Positions 26,445-37,800 of a DNA stretch of 64,000 nt are shown here, one piece after another. Position numbers and translations under genes: made by a program. Origin of the DNA: Acidobacteriota bacterium. GTDB taxonomy: Bacteria > Acidobacteriota > Blastocatellia > Pyrinomonadales > Pyrinomonadaceae. The stretch is taken from contig JAOAPY010000048.1 in assembly GCA_025463135.1 (NCBI GenBank), positions 62,001 to 126,000 of the forward strand, written 5' to 3'. Below the pieces are notes generated by a model. The model ran no database searches. It was not told the origin of the DNA and saw only the letters and a list, made by a program, of their open reading frames with translations. The first letter of the stretch is position 1; each line of letters starts with the position of its first letter.

Positions 26445-26701
26445 GAATCTTGTCGGCTTTACTCTGGCACCCGCTACACGGGTTGAAGAGACTGCTCTTC
26501 TTAACTTATTCAGAGCTTGCTCCACTATGTCATCGCCTATATTTGAACTGCCGATCCTTGAGCACGCCGGCGCGGCTACCGAGCTATGGAAAAGGTTGAC
26601 TAGCTGAAGGACAGAGTATACAAATGCGCCATTGTTATCCGGAAGATTACAGACTCTCAAAGTTGTGATGCTGCCTGGAAGCAACCTGGTCGTATACGTT
26701 T

Positions 26702-26794
26702 CGTTTAGAAAACGGACTTGTCCGCCGCGCGTGAGTCAGAAAATCTTTACGTGCTCTCCAACCCACGGCGCCACACAGGTGTGGTTTCTAAACG
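26702..26794. repeat. palindromic repeat with CGTTTAGAAA ends, copy 1
   Basis: CGTTTAGAAAACGG at the left and GTGGTTTCTAAACG at the right form terminal inverted repeats around about 65 bp. An internal CGGACTTGTCCG palindrome follows the left end. Copies with the same ends are at 54499-54650 and, as a half copy, 61597-61620. It may be a small non-autonomous mobile element. Confidence 0.55.
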
Positions 26795-26979
26795 GGTGAA
26801 GTGATTTACATTTCGCGCCCTGGGCGCTGAAGGTTGAAGTATCCACACTGCCTCTCTTCATGCCGACAACGGCAGCATCTTGATGACGACGGACCTGTTT
26901 TTACGCGTTCGAACCAGCGGTATCCTGGTTTCGTGCTGACCTCAAACCATTCGCCTCTGCCGTGGTGTCAGGAGTTCAA

Positions 26980-29900
26980 ATGATCAAAGCAGACAGACCA
27001 TCGGCCTTCATTCGTTGGCTTTGTGCCGGCATTTTCCTACTCTCACCCGCTGCTTTTCAGGCCCAGAAACCAGAGTTAGTAGTCGAGACCGGACATTCCA
27101 GCTGGGTCAGCTCCGTGATGTTTAGTCCCGACGGAAAAACTCTGGTCAGTGGTGGCCAGGATGACCGCGTTGTTCTGTGGGACGTGGCGACAGGCAAAGA
27201 ACTTCGCGCGTTCTCACATAACCAAATTGTGGAATCGGTCTGTTTCAGTCCCGATGGAAAAACCGTGGCCAGCGGCAGCGCCGACAACACGATCAAGCTG
27301 TGGAATTTTTCCGATGGTACGCTGCGTCGCAGTTTGTCGGCCAATGTCAGGGTATTGTCAGTCACATTTAGCCCTGATGGAGCAACGCTGGCCAGCTCAG
27401 GCGCCGATCACTTGATCCAGTTATGGGACGTAGACAACGGCACCTTGCGAACCAGGCTTTCCGGTCACTCAGGTTGGGTCGGAGCGGTGGGGTTCAGTCG
27501 CGACGGGCACACTCTGGCCAGCGGCAGCGATGACGGCACCATAAGACTCTGGGACCTGAAGCATCTCGAGAATCCAGCGAAAGTGATCCCGCTTCCCTCC
27601 AAAGCTCACGTTAAAACAGTTGCTTTCAGCCCGGACGGATTAACGCTGGCCAGCGGCAGCGACGACGGGGCCGTCAATCTTTGGGACGTTGCATCGCGCA
27701 CTGTCAAACTTTCGTTATCAGGCCAGCCGCCAATGGCTTTCGCTCCGGATGGGAAGTCGATAGCGGCAACAGTCAGTGAGAAGACGATCAAGGTTTGGGA
27801 TTCCTCCAACGGCGCGTTGCTTGCCACCCTTCCGGGAAATTCAGACGCGCTCCTCTCACTAGCATTCAGCCCTGATGGCCAGACCATTTCGAGTGGCGGC
27901 AAAGACAAAACGATAAGGCTGTGGGATGTTGGCAGACAAGTAGAAAGGCTGGCACTAATACCACACGCGCGCCGGGTTCATTCAATCGCCCTTAGCAGCG
28001 ATGGTCAGACACTCGTCAGCGGAGGCAGCGATGCCACCATCAAGGTCTGGGATTTATCCAGTAGCGGCGGGCTTCGTTCGTTCAAGGGCCACTCAAACTA
28101 CGTTTTGTCAGTGGCCCTGAGTGCTGACGGAAAAACAGTGGCCAGCGGCAGCGACGACAATACCATCAGGTTATGGGACGCGCAGACAGGAGCGGTACGC
28201 CAATCACTTCCCGGTCGTCCTCCCGTGGCGTTCAGTCCCGACGGCAAAGTCCTGGCATACTTGCGCCTTGATGGAATGATCAGACTGATTGATGCCGCCA
28301 GCCTTAACGAACTCAACCTGCTGGATGCTACCCCTGGGCCAGTGCGGGACCTGGTCTTCAGCTCCGATGGCGCCAATCTCGCCAGTGCCGGCGATACCGT
28401 GCCAATAAAACTTTGGGACCTCTCTACTGGCAAGGTCCGATACTCACTGTCAGGAAATTCTCCGATTTCCTTTAGCCGTGACAGCAAGATACTGGCTAGC
28501 GCCACCGCCGGATCCGATATCAAGTTGTGGGATGTGCCGAGCGGTACAGAATTGTTCACGCTGAAGGACAATGCCAGTCGAGTCACCGCGCTTGCTTTTG
28601 CTGCCGATGGCAAGTTGCTGGCCGGTGGCAGTGAGGACGCAACCATAAAGCTCTGGGACGTCACCGCGCGATCAGTGCGGCAAACGTTGACCGGTCATCA
28701 ACGCACGATCAGTTCACTGGTGTTTGGGCCGGAAGATCGAACTCTCGTCAGCGCCAGTTGGGACTCAAGCATCAAGCTCTGGCAGACGGCCGGTGGACAT
28801 GAAACTGCAACCCTCAGTGCCCTCGACGACAAAGACTGGGCGGTGGTTGATAGCGAGGGACGGTTTGATGCCTCCGCGGGTGGAATGGAGATAATGCATT
28901 GGGTCGTGCGGAATGAACCGATAGATCTTAGTCAGTTAAAAGCGCGCTACTATGAACCACATCTATTGACCAAGCTCACTGGTTTCAATAAGGAGCCGCG
29001 GCGCGACATCAGCAACTTCCAGGACGTCAAGCTCTTTCCCGCGGTCGAGTATGACGAACTCGCTCCCAACAGGAAGAAGCTTTCGCTAACTCTCATTAAT
29101 CGGGACGGCGGCATCGGCAAGGTCCAGATCTTCGTCAACGGCAGAGAAGTTGTCGCCGACGCTCGCGGTGCCAATCCCGATCCGAATCTGAGGAAAGAGA
29201 AACGCGAGATCGACCTCGATCAGTTCAAGCGTTTCATGGTGCCCGGCGAAGAAAACGTAATCGAGGTCGTCACCCACAACGCCGAGGGTTATCTCGCCAG
29301 TCGAGGTGCAAAGTTGGTCTTCTCACCGCCGGCGGAAGCGAAGGTCGAACCAAGTCTATTTGCCCTCGTAGTCGGTGTTTCAACTTATCGCAAGGGTGGC
29401 AATCTGCATGATCTTACCTTCGCTGCTAAAGACGCCGGAGCGATGGCCGTCGCTCTGGAGACGGCCGGCAATCGGCTCTTTCCCGCGCGCACGACCATTA
29501 CCCAACTCTCTACTGCCGGCGATAAGCCTGAGCGTCAGCCAAGCAAACAGAACATTATCGCTGCACTCAAAGAGTTTGCCGGCAAGGCCAAGTCGACTGA
29601 TATTCTTTTGTTGTACTTTGCCGGACACGGAGTCAGCTTTGGTGGACAGGACGGCGACTTCTACTTTCTAACCAGTGACGCTTCGACCGCGGATCTTAAA
29701 GACATTGAACTGCGTGACAGCACCGCATTCTCCAGCCAGGAACTGGCCAAATTAATACTCAGCATTCCCGCCAATAAACAGGTGATGATTTTGGATACCT
29801 GCGCGTCAGGTCGTTTGATCGAAGAGCTAACTAAATCACGCAGCGTCGATTCCAGCACTATCCGGGCCTGGGACCGCATGAAGGACCGTACGGGTTTATG

Positions 29901-30573
29901 GATCCTGGCGGGCAGCGCCGCCGACGCCGTGAGTTATGAATCCAGCCGCTACGGCGAAGGCGTCCTCACCTACAGCTTGCTCAAGGGGATGAAAGTGGAT
30001 TTCGACAAGGCGATGCGAAAAGCTGAAGGCGACAGCGCGCCGGAGTATGTTGATGTCAGCGCGCTCTTTAATTATTCGGCGGACGTAGTCCCGCTGTTGG
30101 CCCAGGGCATCGGCGGCATCCAAAAGCCCCTGATTGCTTCCAAACGCGACGCCCGCAGTTTTGATATCGGGCGCATCAACGCCACCGACCGCGCTATCAT
30201 TCCTTACACTATTGAGAAGCCCGTCTTCCTGCGTGCGGACTTTCAGCTCGAAGGTCGTCCGCGCGATACACTGGACCTCGGTGGCAAAGTTGACGCGCAG
30301 CTGCGCGAGAAATCAGCGCGCGGTCTGGACGCGCCGCTGGTCTTCTGGGACTTGCCGCAACATCCGGGCGCTTACCGCATTGCCGGACGATACGTGGTAA
30401 ACGGCACACACGTTTCCGTCAAAGTCTTTGTCTCCACTTTCCTCCAGTCGGGAGTGAACGTCGAAGAAAAAGATGTGGGCCAACCATTCACCATCGAAGG
30501 CGACATCGCCGACGTTAATGCACTGGTCACCCGTATTCTCGAGCAGACCGATAAACTGGTAGCCGTGAAGTAA
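26980..30573 (+). CDS. secreted WD40 caspase-like protease (C14, subfamily III)
   Basis: The protein has 1,197 residues from the ATG at 26980, which has AGGAG six bases upstream; the GTG 18 bases earlier is less likely. A signal peptide (about 1-29) is followed by about 13-14 WD40 blades (35-630), the linker motif WAVVDSEGRFD and a beta spacer. The C14 domain runs from about 792 (SLFALVVGVSTY) with His883 in FAGHGVSFGG and Cys941 in LDTCASG, both intact. A further domain of about 110 residues after the caspase (about 1080-1190) is shared with 34835-38983. Its pattern, with a V.G..V.V strand pair and a D...LV..I end, resembles TolB-N/FlgO-type domains. It begins the second half of the plus-strand row. 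Confidence 0.9.
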   Translation: MIKADRPSAFIRWLCAGIFLLSPAAFQAQKPELVVETGHSSWVSSVMFSPDGKTLVSGGQDDRVVLWDVATGKELRAFSHNQIVESVCFSPDGKTVASGSADNTIKLWNFSDGTLRRSLSANVRVLSVTFSPDGATLASSGADHLIQLWDVDNGTLRTRLSGHSGWVGAVGFSRDGHTLASGSDDGTIRLWDLKHLENPAKVIPLPSKAHVKTVAFSPDGLTLASGSDDGAVNLWDVASRTVKLSLSGQPPMAFAPDGKSIAATVSEKTIKVWDSSNGALLATLPGNSDALLSLAFSPDGQTISSGGKDKTIRLWDVGRQVERLALIPHARRVHSIALSSDGQTLVSGGSDATIKVWDLSSSGGLRSFKGHSNYVLSVALSADGKTVASGSDDNTIRLWDAQTGAVRQSLPGRPPVAFSPDGKVLAYLRLDGMIRLIDAASLNELNLLDATPGPVRDLVFSSDGANLASAGDTVPIKLWDLSTGKVRYSLSGNSPISFSRDSKILASATAGSDIKLWDVPSGTELFTLKDNASRVTALAFAADGKLLAGGSEDATIKLWDVTARSVRQTLTGHQRTISSLVFGPEDRTLVSASWDSSIKLWQTAGGHETATLSALDDKDWAVVDSEGRFDASAGGMEIMHWVVRNEPIDLSQLKARYYEPHLLTKLTGFNKEPRRDISNFQDVKLFPAVEYDELAPNRKKLSLTLINRDGGIGKVQIFVNGREVVADARGANPDPNLRKEKREIDLDQFKRFMVPGEENVIEVVTHNAEGYLASRGAKLVFSPPAEAKVEPSLFALVVGVSTYRKGGNLHDLTFAAKDAGAMAVALETAGNRLFPARTTITQLSTAGDKPERQPSKQNIIAALKEFAGKAKSTDILLLYFAGHGVSFGGQDGDFYFLTSDASTADLKDIELRDSTAFSSQELAKLILSIPANKQVMILDTCASGRLIEELTKSRSVDSSTIRAWDRMKDRTGLWILAGSAADAVSYESSRYGEGVLTYSLLKGMKVDFDKAMRKAEGDSAPEYVDVSALFNYSADVVPLLAQGIGGIQKPLIASKRDARSFDIGRINATDRAIIPYTIEKPVFLRADFQLEGRPRDTLDLGGKVDAQLREKSARGLDAPLVFWDLPQHPGAYRIAGRYVVNGTHVSVKVFVSTFLQSGVNVEEKDVGQPFTIEGDIADVNALVTRILEQTDKLVAVK

Positions 30574-30745
30574 TGAGATTGAGTTAGGGCGACTGGCCTT
30601 CGCAGCTGATACATGTTGGTCGCCTGAAAAAACTGGCGCGCCAGGCCGCACCTCTACCATCCCCGGCACGCTGAAATGCATCCTTTAATTGGCGCGTCAA
30701 TCATCAACCATGTACATGGGCCCGGGAGTTCTCAGCAACGATAGA

Positions 30746-33700
30746 ATGATGAGGCAGTTCCTTCAGTTCCTGACTTGTGTTTGCCTGGTCATGATTGTCC
30801 AGGTCGAAGTTCGGTCGCAAAAGGCCGAACTCATTGTTCAGGAGGGGCACACGGAAAAGGGCCTGACCGGTAAATTTGCCCTCGCCGGAAAACTAATTGT
30901 TACAGCGGGACAGGACCACGCGCTAAAGCTCTGGAGCACCGAAACCGGCACCTTGTTAAAGACCTTTACCGGACTCAATCCAGCCGGCGTCGATACAGAA
31001 TATTCTGTGCGAATTAGTCCAGATGGGAAGCGTGCCGCTGCGGTTGATTTTAGTAACAGGATCAGAATATTGAATCTTGAAACAGGCAGCGAGTTACAAC
31101 CTCTGGCAGCGACCCTCGAGGCAGAGAGGGGACCAAAAGCCTCCTTAGCTCCCAACGCCGGAGCGATTCATGATTTGATCTTCAGCTCCGACGGGCAGCA
31201 TGTCTACGCCCTCGTCAGTGTCTTGAGCAAGGGTCAGGCTTCTTATGCAATTCACGGATGGGATTTAGATAGCGGAAAGAGCGTTGGGCATGCGCTTGAA
31301 AGCGGAGATGTTGAACCCACCTTCTTCAGCCCTGATGCAAATCTACTCCTTGGTTATAGTATTTGTTCCGGCGAATCAAAACTTACCGTAATCAATACAT
31401 GGGATACAGCTAGCGGGCGAACGGCCTTCAGGCGATCCTATCCCGGTTGTTCGGATGTCAAAATCAACCCGGACGGGAAGCTGCTGGTGCTGCATGGCCA
31501 TGAAAAGATAACGCTGTTGAATGCCCGGACAGGACAAGCACTTTCGACTATTGATGTCATTGGCAAATTGGGAGATGTAGCTATCAGCCATGACGGCAAA
31601 CTCCTGAGCGGCAAGGTTGAAATCGGTCAGGGTAAAACGTCTCTCACTCAGCTTGTTATCTGGGAAGTTGCATCTGGCGGCATCACTCGGCAATTGTCCC
31701 TGGGCACCGGTTACCTCAACGACATCTCGTTCGTCTGGAGCCCTGACAATTCCATGATTGCCTGCAAGATGCAGACCGACGGCATGTCTTCCAGCGGAGT
31801 AGTACAGGTGTGGAATGTTCCGAGTGGTAATAGGGTCCGGGAATTTCAGCTCTCGAAAGACGAACTCGGACGGTTCCTGGGTCCTCCCCTGGACTGGTCG
31901 CCCGATGGAAAATATCTGGTCACGTTTGGAGATGATGGGGCAACTTATCTGTGGGACCCGGAAACCGGCAAGAAGGTCCACACTCTCGCCGGGCAAAGCC
32001 GGTCAACCGACCTCGTGGCATATAGTCCCGACGGAAATTATTTTGTTAGCGAGAAAGAATCCCGTCGTCAAAGCGAAGACTTGCGAGCCGGCCTTTCAAT
32101 CTGGGATTTGAAAGGCGGCGCGCTGTTATCCAGGATCAAGGGACAATTCAAGACGTTCAGCCGCGACAGCAAATTCGTCGTGACTGAAACTAAAGTGCAG
32201 GACCGAGGATTTACCGCAACCAGCATGTACGCCGATGTTCAGGCTAAGGAAGACGAAACGAATCTCTGGACCCTCAACGGCGGCACCGCAGTCGCAACCT
32301 TGCCCGGCCGATTTCTTTTTCTGAGCGCGGATAACCAGAGGATGATCACACGCTCCAGAGACAAAGGTGTCATTCTCTGGGACACGGAAAAGAAAGTTCC
32401 GATCAATACGCTGACTACGTTTCACGACGATACAAGCTTTGCCGTCGTCAGCGAGGATGGCGCTTATCTGGCCAGCGGCTGGAATAACGGACAAACGATC
32501 AACTTGATAGATGTTTCGTCCGGTCGCACTCTAAGGAGCCTGACCGGCTTTCCCACCCAAGAGGACGACCCGACAGAATACGATACTCCCGGTTATTCCG
32601 CGGTTTTTAGCCATGACAACAAATTGCTTGCTTGCCGTCGCGGCTGGCTCGAAAACGGCGAGACCTTGCTTATCTGGGATGTGACGACCGGGGCCTTACT
32701 CAATAAGTTCAAAGCAGGACGCGGACTGTCACCGAGCCTCACATTCAGCCCTGACAATCGCACGCTGGTCAGCATGGCGGACGACGTTACATTCTTTGAT
32801 GTGCAAACCGGCAAAGAGCGGAAGAATCTTCTGAACGTCGCCGACTCGTTCTACGAAGTGATGAAGACGGTCGATATGAACACTAAATCGTTCTATAGCC
32901 CGGACGGCTCCTTCTTTGTTACGGTGACAATCGGCGATGACCTGGATGTGCAAGTCTTTGACCTCCGAAACAATCGAGGTCTTCCTTATCTAAGCGACCG
33001 CAGCTTCCGCGCCGCGGCCTTTAGTCCCGATAACAAGACTATGGCTCTGGTTGGACAGGACAATTCCATCCAGTTTTGGGACCTGCATGCCGGGCGATTG
33101 CTTATTACCGCGCTGGATCTGGACCAGGACGGTTGGCTAACCATAGCTCCTGATGGCAGATTCGACGGAACCGCCGGTGCATGGCAAAAAATCTTCTGGC
33201 GGTTCACTGCAAACATCATGGACATCCTGCCGGTGGAAGTTTTTTTCGGAGACTTCTATTACCCGAGTTTGCTGTCCGATATTTTGAGCGGCAGAAGCAC
33301 CTCGTTCACGCAAAACCTCTCGGCGAAGGATCGGCGGCAGCCGCAGCTGAAATTAACTCTGGCTGATGCTCAAACTGATACGACGCTGAATGCGCGTACT
33401 GTGACTGCTAAGATTTATGTCACACAAGCTCCTGCCGGAGCGCAGGACGTGCGGCTGTTTCGCAACGGCTCACTGGTGCGGGTCTGGCGCGGCGATGTCC
33501 TGGGGGGACAAAGTCAGGTCACGCTTGAAGCGACGGTTCAGATTGTAGCGGGAGAAAACAGACTCACCGCCTACGCTTTTAACCACGACAACATCAAGAG
33601 CGCGGATGCGTCGATCATCATCAATGGTGCTGACGGCTTGAAGCACGCGGGCACACTCTATGTTCTGGGCATTGGCAGCAATAAGTACCAGAACCCAGCC

Positions 33701-34639
33701 TATGATCTTCAGTTTGCTTTGGCTGATGTCGATGAAATCAGCCGCCAGGTCAAAACCTGCCAGGACGGGCTTCGCAACTATGCTCGCACTGAAATCATTT
33801 CCCTCACCGATCAGGAAGCCACAAAAGCGAACATCATGCTGGCGCTGCGAGGTTTTGCCGATCGCTCGCCAATGAAATTGCCGCCCGGCATTTCATGGGC
33901 CCTGAAACAACAACTGGAGAAGATCAAAGACATCGAACCTGAAGACGGCCTGGTCATCTACTATGCAGGCCACGGCACAGCCATCGGTGAACACTTTTAT
34001 TTGCTGCCGCACGATTTCATCGCCAAAAACGAAGCACTACTAGAGGCCAGCAGTATCTCCGATCTTGAATTGGATGAAGCGCTGGCGCGAGTGGACGCAA
34101 GTAAGCTGTTAATGATTATTGACGCGTGCCAGAGTGGTCAGGCTCTGGGCGGAGAGAAAGAAGGGCGCGGGCCAATGAACTCAAAGGGTCTGGCGCAACT
34201 GGCTTACGACAAAGGCATGTACATCCTGACGGCGGCGCAGAGTTATCAAGCTGCCAGAGAAGTATCGCGCACGCAAACCGGGAAACAGATCCAGCACGGG
34301 CTTTTGACTTTCGCTTTACTGGAAGGACTGACAAAGGCAAAGAAGGACAACGATGGCAAAATTAGCGAGCGCGAATGGATGAACTACGCCGTCGAGCAAG
34401 TGCCGCTGATGCAAATTGAAGAAATGAAAAAGCGCAGCGTGGTGATCGAGCAGGGCGGCCGTCCAAAGTCACCCTCAGCAGCTTCACGGAAAGGCGCACC
34501 GGGCCAACGCGGCGCCCAGTTGGTATTTATTGACGGCGATAACGCCAGGGCAGATCCCGAAAAGCGCAACGTACAACGCCCTCGCGTCTTCTACCGCCGC
34601 GAACTCGAGGCGCAGCCACTGATTGTCGCCAGGCCCTGA
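30746..34639 (+). CDS. secreted WD40 caspase-like protease (C14, subfamily II)
   Basis: The protein has 1,297 residues from the ATG at 30746, chosen because a signal peptide (MMRQFLQFL, then CLVMIV) begins there; a TTG 57 bases upstream opens the longer frame. The WD40 region (about 25-780) is longer and less regular than in its paralogue 20122-23442. The linker motif is WLTIAPDGRFD. The C14 domain starts near 968 with His1076 in YAGHGTAIG and Cys1128 in IDACQSGQALG, so this member is catalytically intact. The tail RPRVFYRRELEAQPLIVAR matches the paralogue almost exactly. No good ribosome-binding site is seen. The gene is 173 bp after the subfamily III gene, so one operon with it is plausible. 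Confidence 0.9.
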   Translation: MMRQFLQFLTCVCLVMIVQVEVRSQKAELIVQEGHTEKGLTGKFALAGKLIVTAGQDHALKLWSTETGTLLKTFTGLNPAGVDTEYSVRISPDGKRAAAVDFSNRIRILNLETGSELQPLAATLEAERGPKASLAPNAGAIHDLIFSSDGQHVYALVSVLSKGQASYAIHGWDLDSGKSVGHALESGDVEPTFFSPDANLLLGYSICSGESKLTVINTWDTASGRTAFRRSYPGCSDVKINPDGKLLVLHGHEKITLLNARTGQALSTIDVIGKLGDVAISHDGKLLSGKVEIGQGKTSLTQLVIWEVASGGITRQLSLGTGYLNDISFVWSPDNSMIACKMQTDGMSSSGVVQVWNVPSGNRVREFQLSKDELGRFLGPPLDWSPDGKYLVTFGDDGATYLWDPETGKKVHTLAGQSRSTDLVAYSPDGNYFVSEKESRRQSEDLRAGLSIWDLKGGALLSRIKGQFKTFSRDSKFVVTETKVQDRGFTATSMYADVQAKEDETNLWTLNGGTAVATLPGRFLFLSADNQRMITRSRDKGVILWDTEKKVPINTLTTFHDDTSFAVVSEDGAYLASGWNNGQTINLIDVSSGRTLRSLTGFPTQEDDPTEYDTPGYSAVFSHDNKLLACRRGWLENGETLLIWDVTTGALLNKFKAGRGLSPSLTFSPDNRTLVSMADDVTFFDVQTGKERKNLLNVADSFYEVMKTVDMNTKSFYSPDGSFFVTVTIGDDLDVQVFDLRNNRGLPYLSDRSFRAAAFSPDNKTMALVGQDNSIQFWDLHAGRLLITALDLDQDGWLTIAPDGRFDGTAGAWQKIFWRFTANIMDILPVEVFFGDFYYPSLLSDILSGRSTSFTQNLSAKDRRQPQLKLTLADAQTDTTLNARTVTAKIYVTQAPAGAQDVRLFRNGSLVRVWRGDVLGGQSQVTLEATVQIVAGENRLTAYAFNHDNIKSADASIIINGADGLKHAGTLYVLGIGSNKYQNPAYDLQFALADVDEISRQVKTCQDGLRNYARTEIISLTDQEATKANIMLALRGFADRSPMKLPPGISWALKQQLEKIKDIEPEDGLVIYYAGHGTAIGEHFYLLPHDFIAKNEALLEASSISDLELDEALARVDASKLLMIIDACQSGQALGGEKEGRGPMNSKGLAQLAYDKGMYILTAAQSYQAAREVSRTQTGKQIQHGLLTFALLEGLTKAKKDNDGKISEREWMNYAVEQVPLMQIEEMKKRSVVIEQGGRPKSPSAASRKGAPGQRGAQLVFIDGDNARADPEKRNVQRPRVFYRRELEAQPLIVARP

Positions 34640-34834
34640 CACACTTGCCTCGAGCACGGATGATTACGCGATTGGAGATCTTGAAGGAAATGAAGACGAG
34701 CCCGCCAGGAGTTCCTGTTGTTCATAGATGCTTTGCTTGTCCATTTGGTCGCGATCAACGGAAGCTGGTCCATCACTCCAGCTCAAAAAGCGCCAAATTC
34801 GCAACCGAAATTCAGATGAGTTCGAGGTAAACCA

Positions 34835-37800
34835 ATGACCGCGCCAAGATTCTGCTTATTGACCGCAGGGGTAATTTGCCTGCTGTCCCAATCCTTGCCG
34901 ATTTTGGCGGCACAAGCTCCTTCCGCTCAATCGAAGCACGAGCCTGCCACTCTACTTACCCTTGGGCAATCGACCGAGCGCGAGCTCGCCGGTGATGGCT
35001 TACACGAGTATCAACTCAAGCTTGCTGCCGGTGAGTTTGTACAAGTTCGCGTCGAACAGAAGGGTATTGATGTCCTTATCACTGCTTATTCAGCCGCCGG
35101 CAAGATGCTCGCCACGATGGATAGTCCGAATGGCCAAGGCGGCCTTGAGATTCTTTCATGGATAGCGGCAAGCGCTGGTACTTATCGACTGGAAGTGCGA
35201 CCACTCGCGGGCGATGCAGGGCTGGGAAAATATCGTATAGCGCTGACAGTGAGACACGCGGCGAAGGCGGCAGACCGAACCCTGATCGAGGCAGAGCGTC
35301 TCTTCGCGGAAGCAAGCACTCTGCGAGGCTCGGATAGGGACGCCTCGAGAGCGGAGGCACTCAAGAAATATGAGGTCGCCTTGCCAAAATTTCGTGAGTT
35401 CCAGGACGACTACAGGGCAAGGCTGACAGAGGACATTATTAGTGCGATTAAGAAAAATGACGCGAAAGCACGGCGCAAAGCCAAAGGCGAAGCCAACGGG
35501 AATGTCCCACAACTCGTCATGGCCACTGGGCATTCAAATCTCGTGAGCTCAGTTGCCTTCAGTCCCGCAGGCAAATTACTTGCCAGTGCTTCCCATGATG
35601 CCACAATCAAACTGTGGGATATCGGCAGCGGCAAGGAATTGAACACCCTTGTAGGGCATTCAGGCTTTGTCTGGTCAGTCGCATTCAGTCCAGACGGGAG
35701 AATCCTTGCAAGTTGCAGTATGGATGTCTTCGGTGCCAAGGCCGATAATTCGATCAAGCTTTGGGACGTCCGTACGGGCACGGAGCTGAAGACTCTTGCA
35801 AGGCACTCAGCTGGTTTCCAAGCTGTCGCTTTCAATTCGACTGGCACGATATTGGCCAGCGCCGGCGGATCGACGGTCACGTTGTGGAATGTCGAGCGCG
35901 GCGAGGAAGTGCGTACCCTCACCATGCCGTCTTCAAACTTCCAGTCGGTGGTCTTCAGCCCAAATGGAAAGATGCTCGCGGGTGGCGGCGACAAGGCAAT
36001 CATCATTTGGGACGCCCTGACCGGGGTTCAATTGAAGAGCTTTGCCGGGCATGTGGGTTGGGTGGGGTCAGTCGCGTTCAATGCGAAAGGAACGATCCTC
36101 GCAAGTGGAAATTCAGACAACACCGCCAAGCTTTGGGACGTTGCCAGCGGACAGGGGTTGGGAACACTCGCGCATTCGGATCTGGTTACCTCGGTTGCCT
36201 TCAGCCCTGACGGAAAGGTCGTAGCCAGTGCGAGCAGTGACGGTATCATCAAATTGTGGGACGTCGCGACCCGCAAGGAATTGCGGTCGGTAGCGGGGCA
36301 TTCGTCAGAAATCGACGCTCTAGCTTTCAGTGCTGACGGAACAATGCTCGCCGGTGGCGGTAGTGATACCACGGTGAAGCTTTGGGATCCGGCGACAGGA
36401 AAAGAGTTGCGGACGTTGGCGGCGCATTCTGCGAGTGTTGATTCAGTCGAATTCAGTCCGGACAGAAAGGTCCTGGCGAGCAGGAACAATGACCACACAG
36501 TCAGACTGTGGGACATAGCGAGTGGCAATGTAAAGGCCCTGGCCGGACACTCCTCTTTTGTCTTCTCTGCCGCGTTCAACCCAAGCGGGAAGATTATCGC
36601 AACTGGAAGTTGGGACAACACGATCAAACTGTGGGAGGTTTCAACGGGAACAGAATTGCGCACTCTTAAAGGGCATTCTGATCATATCAACACGGTCGCC
36701 TTCAGTCCTGATGGCAAAACCCTCGCCAGCGGAGGTTGGGATCGGACGATCAGGTTGTGGGATGTAGAGACAGGCAAACAGATAAGGGTACTTGCCGACA
36801 CCCGTTCCGCTGCGGGCTTCTTCGTCGTTAATTCAGTTAAGTTCAGTCCCGACGGAAACACTCTAGCCAGCGGCAGCCAGGCCGGCGCGGTACACCTCTG
36901 GGACGTAACTGGCCTCAATCCAAAACCAAGACTCCTGGGTGAACACGAACTTGTCAGGTCAGTAGCGTTCGGCTCGGACGGCAAGGTGCTTATGAGCGCC
37001 GGCGGTTGGAATTCATCGACATTCAAACTCTGGGATCTGAGGACTGGAAATGAACTGACATCTCCGGAAGATTGGGCCCACTGGGACGGCAAGTTTAGCG
37101 ATCGGGTCGCAACCTTCAATGGAAGAGACATCAGGGCTGAAGCCGATGGGAACAAGATTCTTCTGATTGACACCACGACGGAAGATGAGTTGGCGACGCT
37201 AATTGCCGTTGACAAGAATGAGTGGACCGTGGTTGATCCCGACGGGCGCTTTGATGCCTCAAGGGGCGCTGAGCGACTGATGTACTACGTGCTAAACACG
37301 CCGGAGGTTGATTACGAGGTAATCGATTTTAATCAACTAAAGTTGCGTTACTACGAGCCCGGCCTGCTTCAAAAACTTTTCAAAGGCGAACCGTTGCGAG
37401 ATGTGAGTGCGTTTCGCGACGTGCGGCTGTGGCCGGCGGTGCAGGAGCTCGACTCGTCGAGCCGGAATCCGGCCAGCACAAAACGCACCATCAAGCTCCT
37501 CAATCGCGGCGGCGGTATTGGGCGCGTGCAGGTCTTTGTCAATGAACGCGAGTTTATCGCCGACGCGCGGGACCAGAAACTCAAACAATACCCTGACGTT
37601 AAAGAAGCGCTGGTGACTTTTGATCTGACCGGCGCGCCCATTATCGCGGGAGAACGGCCACAGGTCCGAGTCGTCGCCTGGAACTATGATTCGCAGGCGA
37701 AGGATGAATACAAAGGCTACATCTCCAGTCGCGGCACCGAGTTGGCCTTTGCGCCTTTGGCTGAAAAACCTGCTAAAAGGCCTGAGCTTTACGCCATCAT

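Noticed and set aside
26205-26684. 159-codon minus-strand frame in the 26 kb gap
   Set aside because: It runs through an inverted repeat, and its composition is not protein-like.
30689-34639. Longer start (TTG at 30689) for the subfamily II gene
   Set aside because: The extra residues precede the signal peptide, and there is no ribosome-binding site; the ATG at 30746 fits export.
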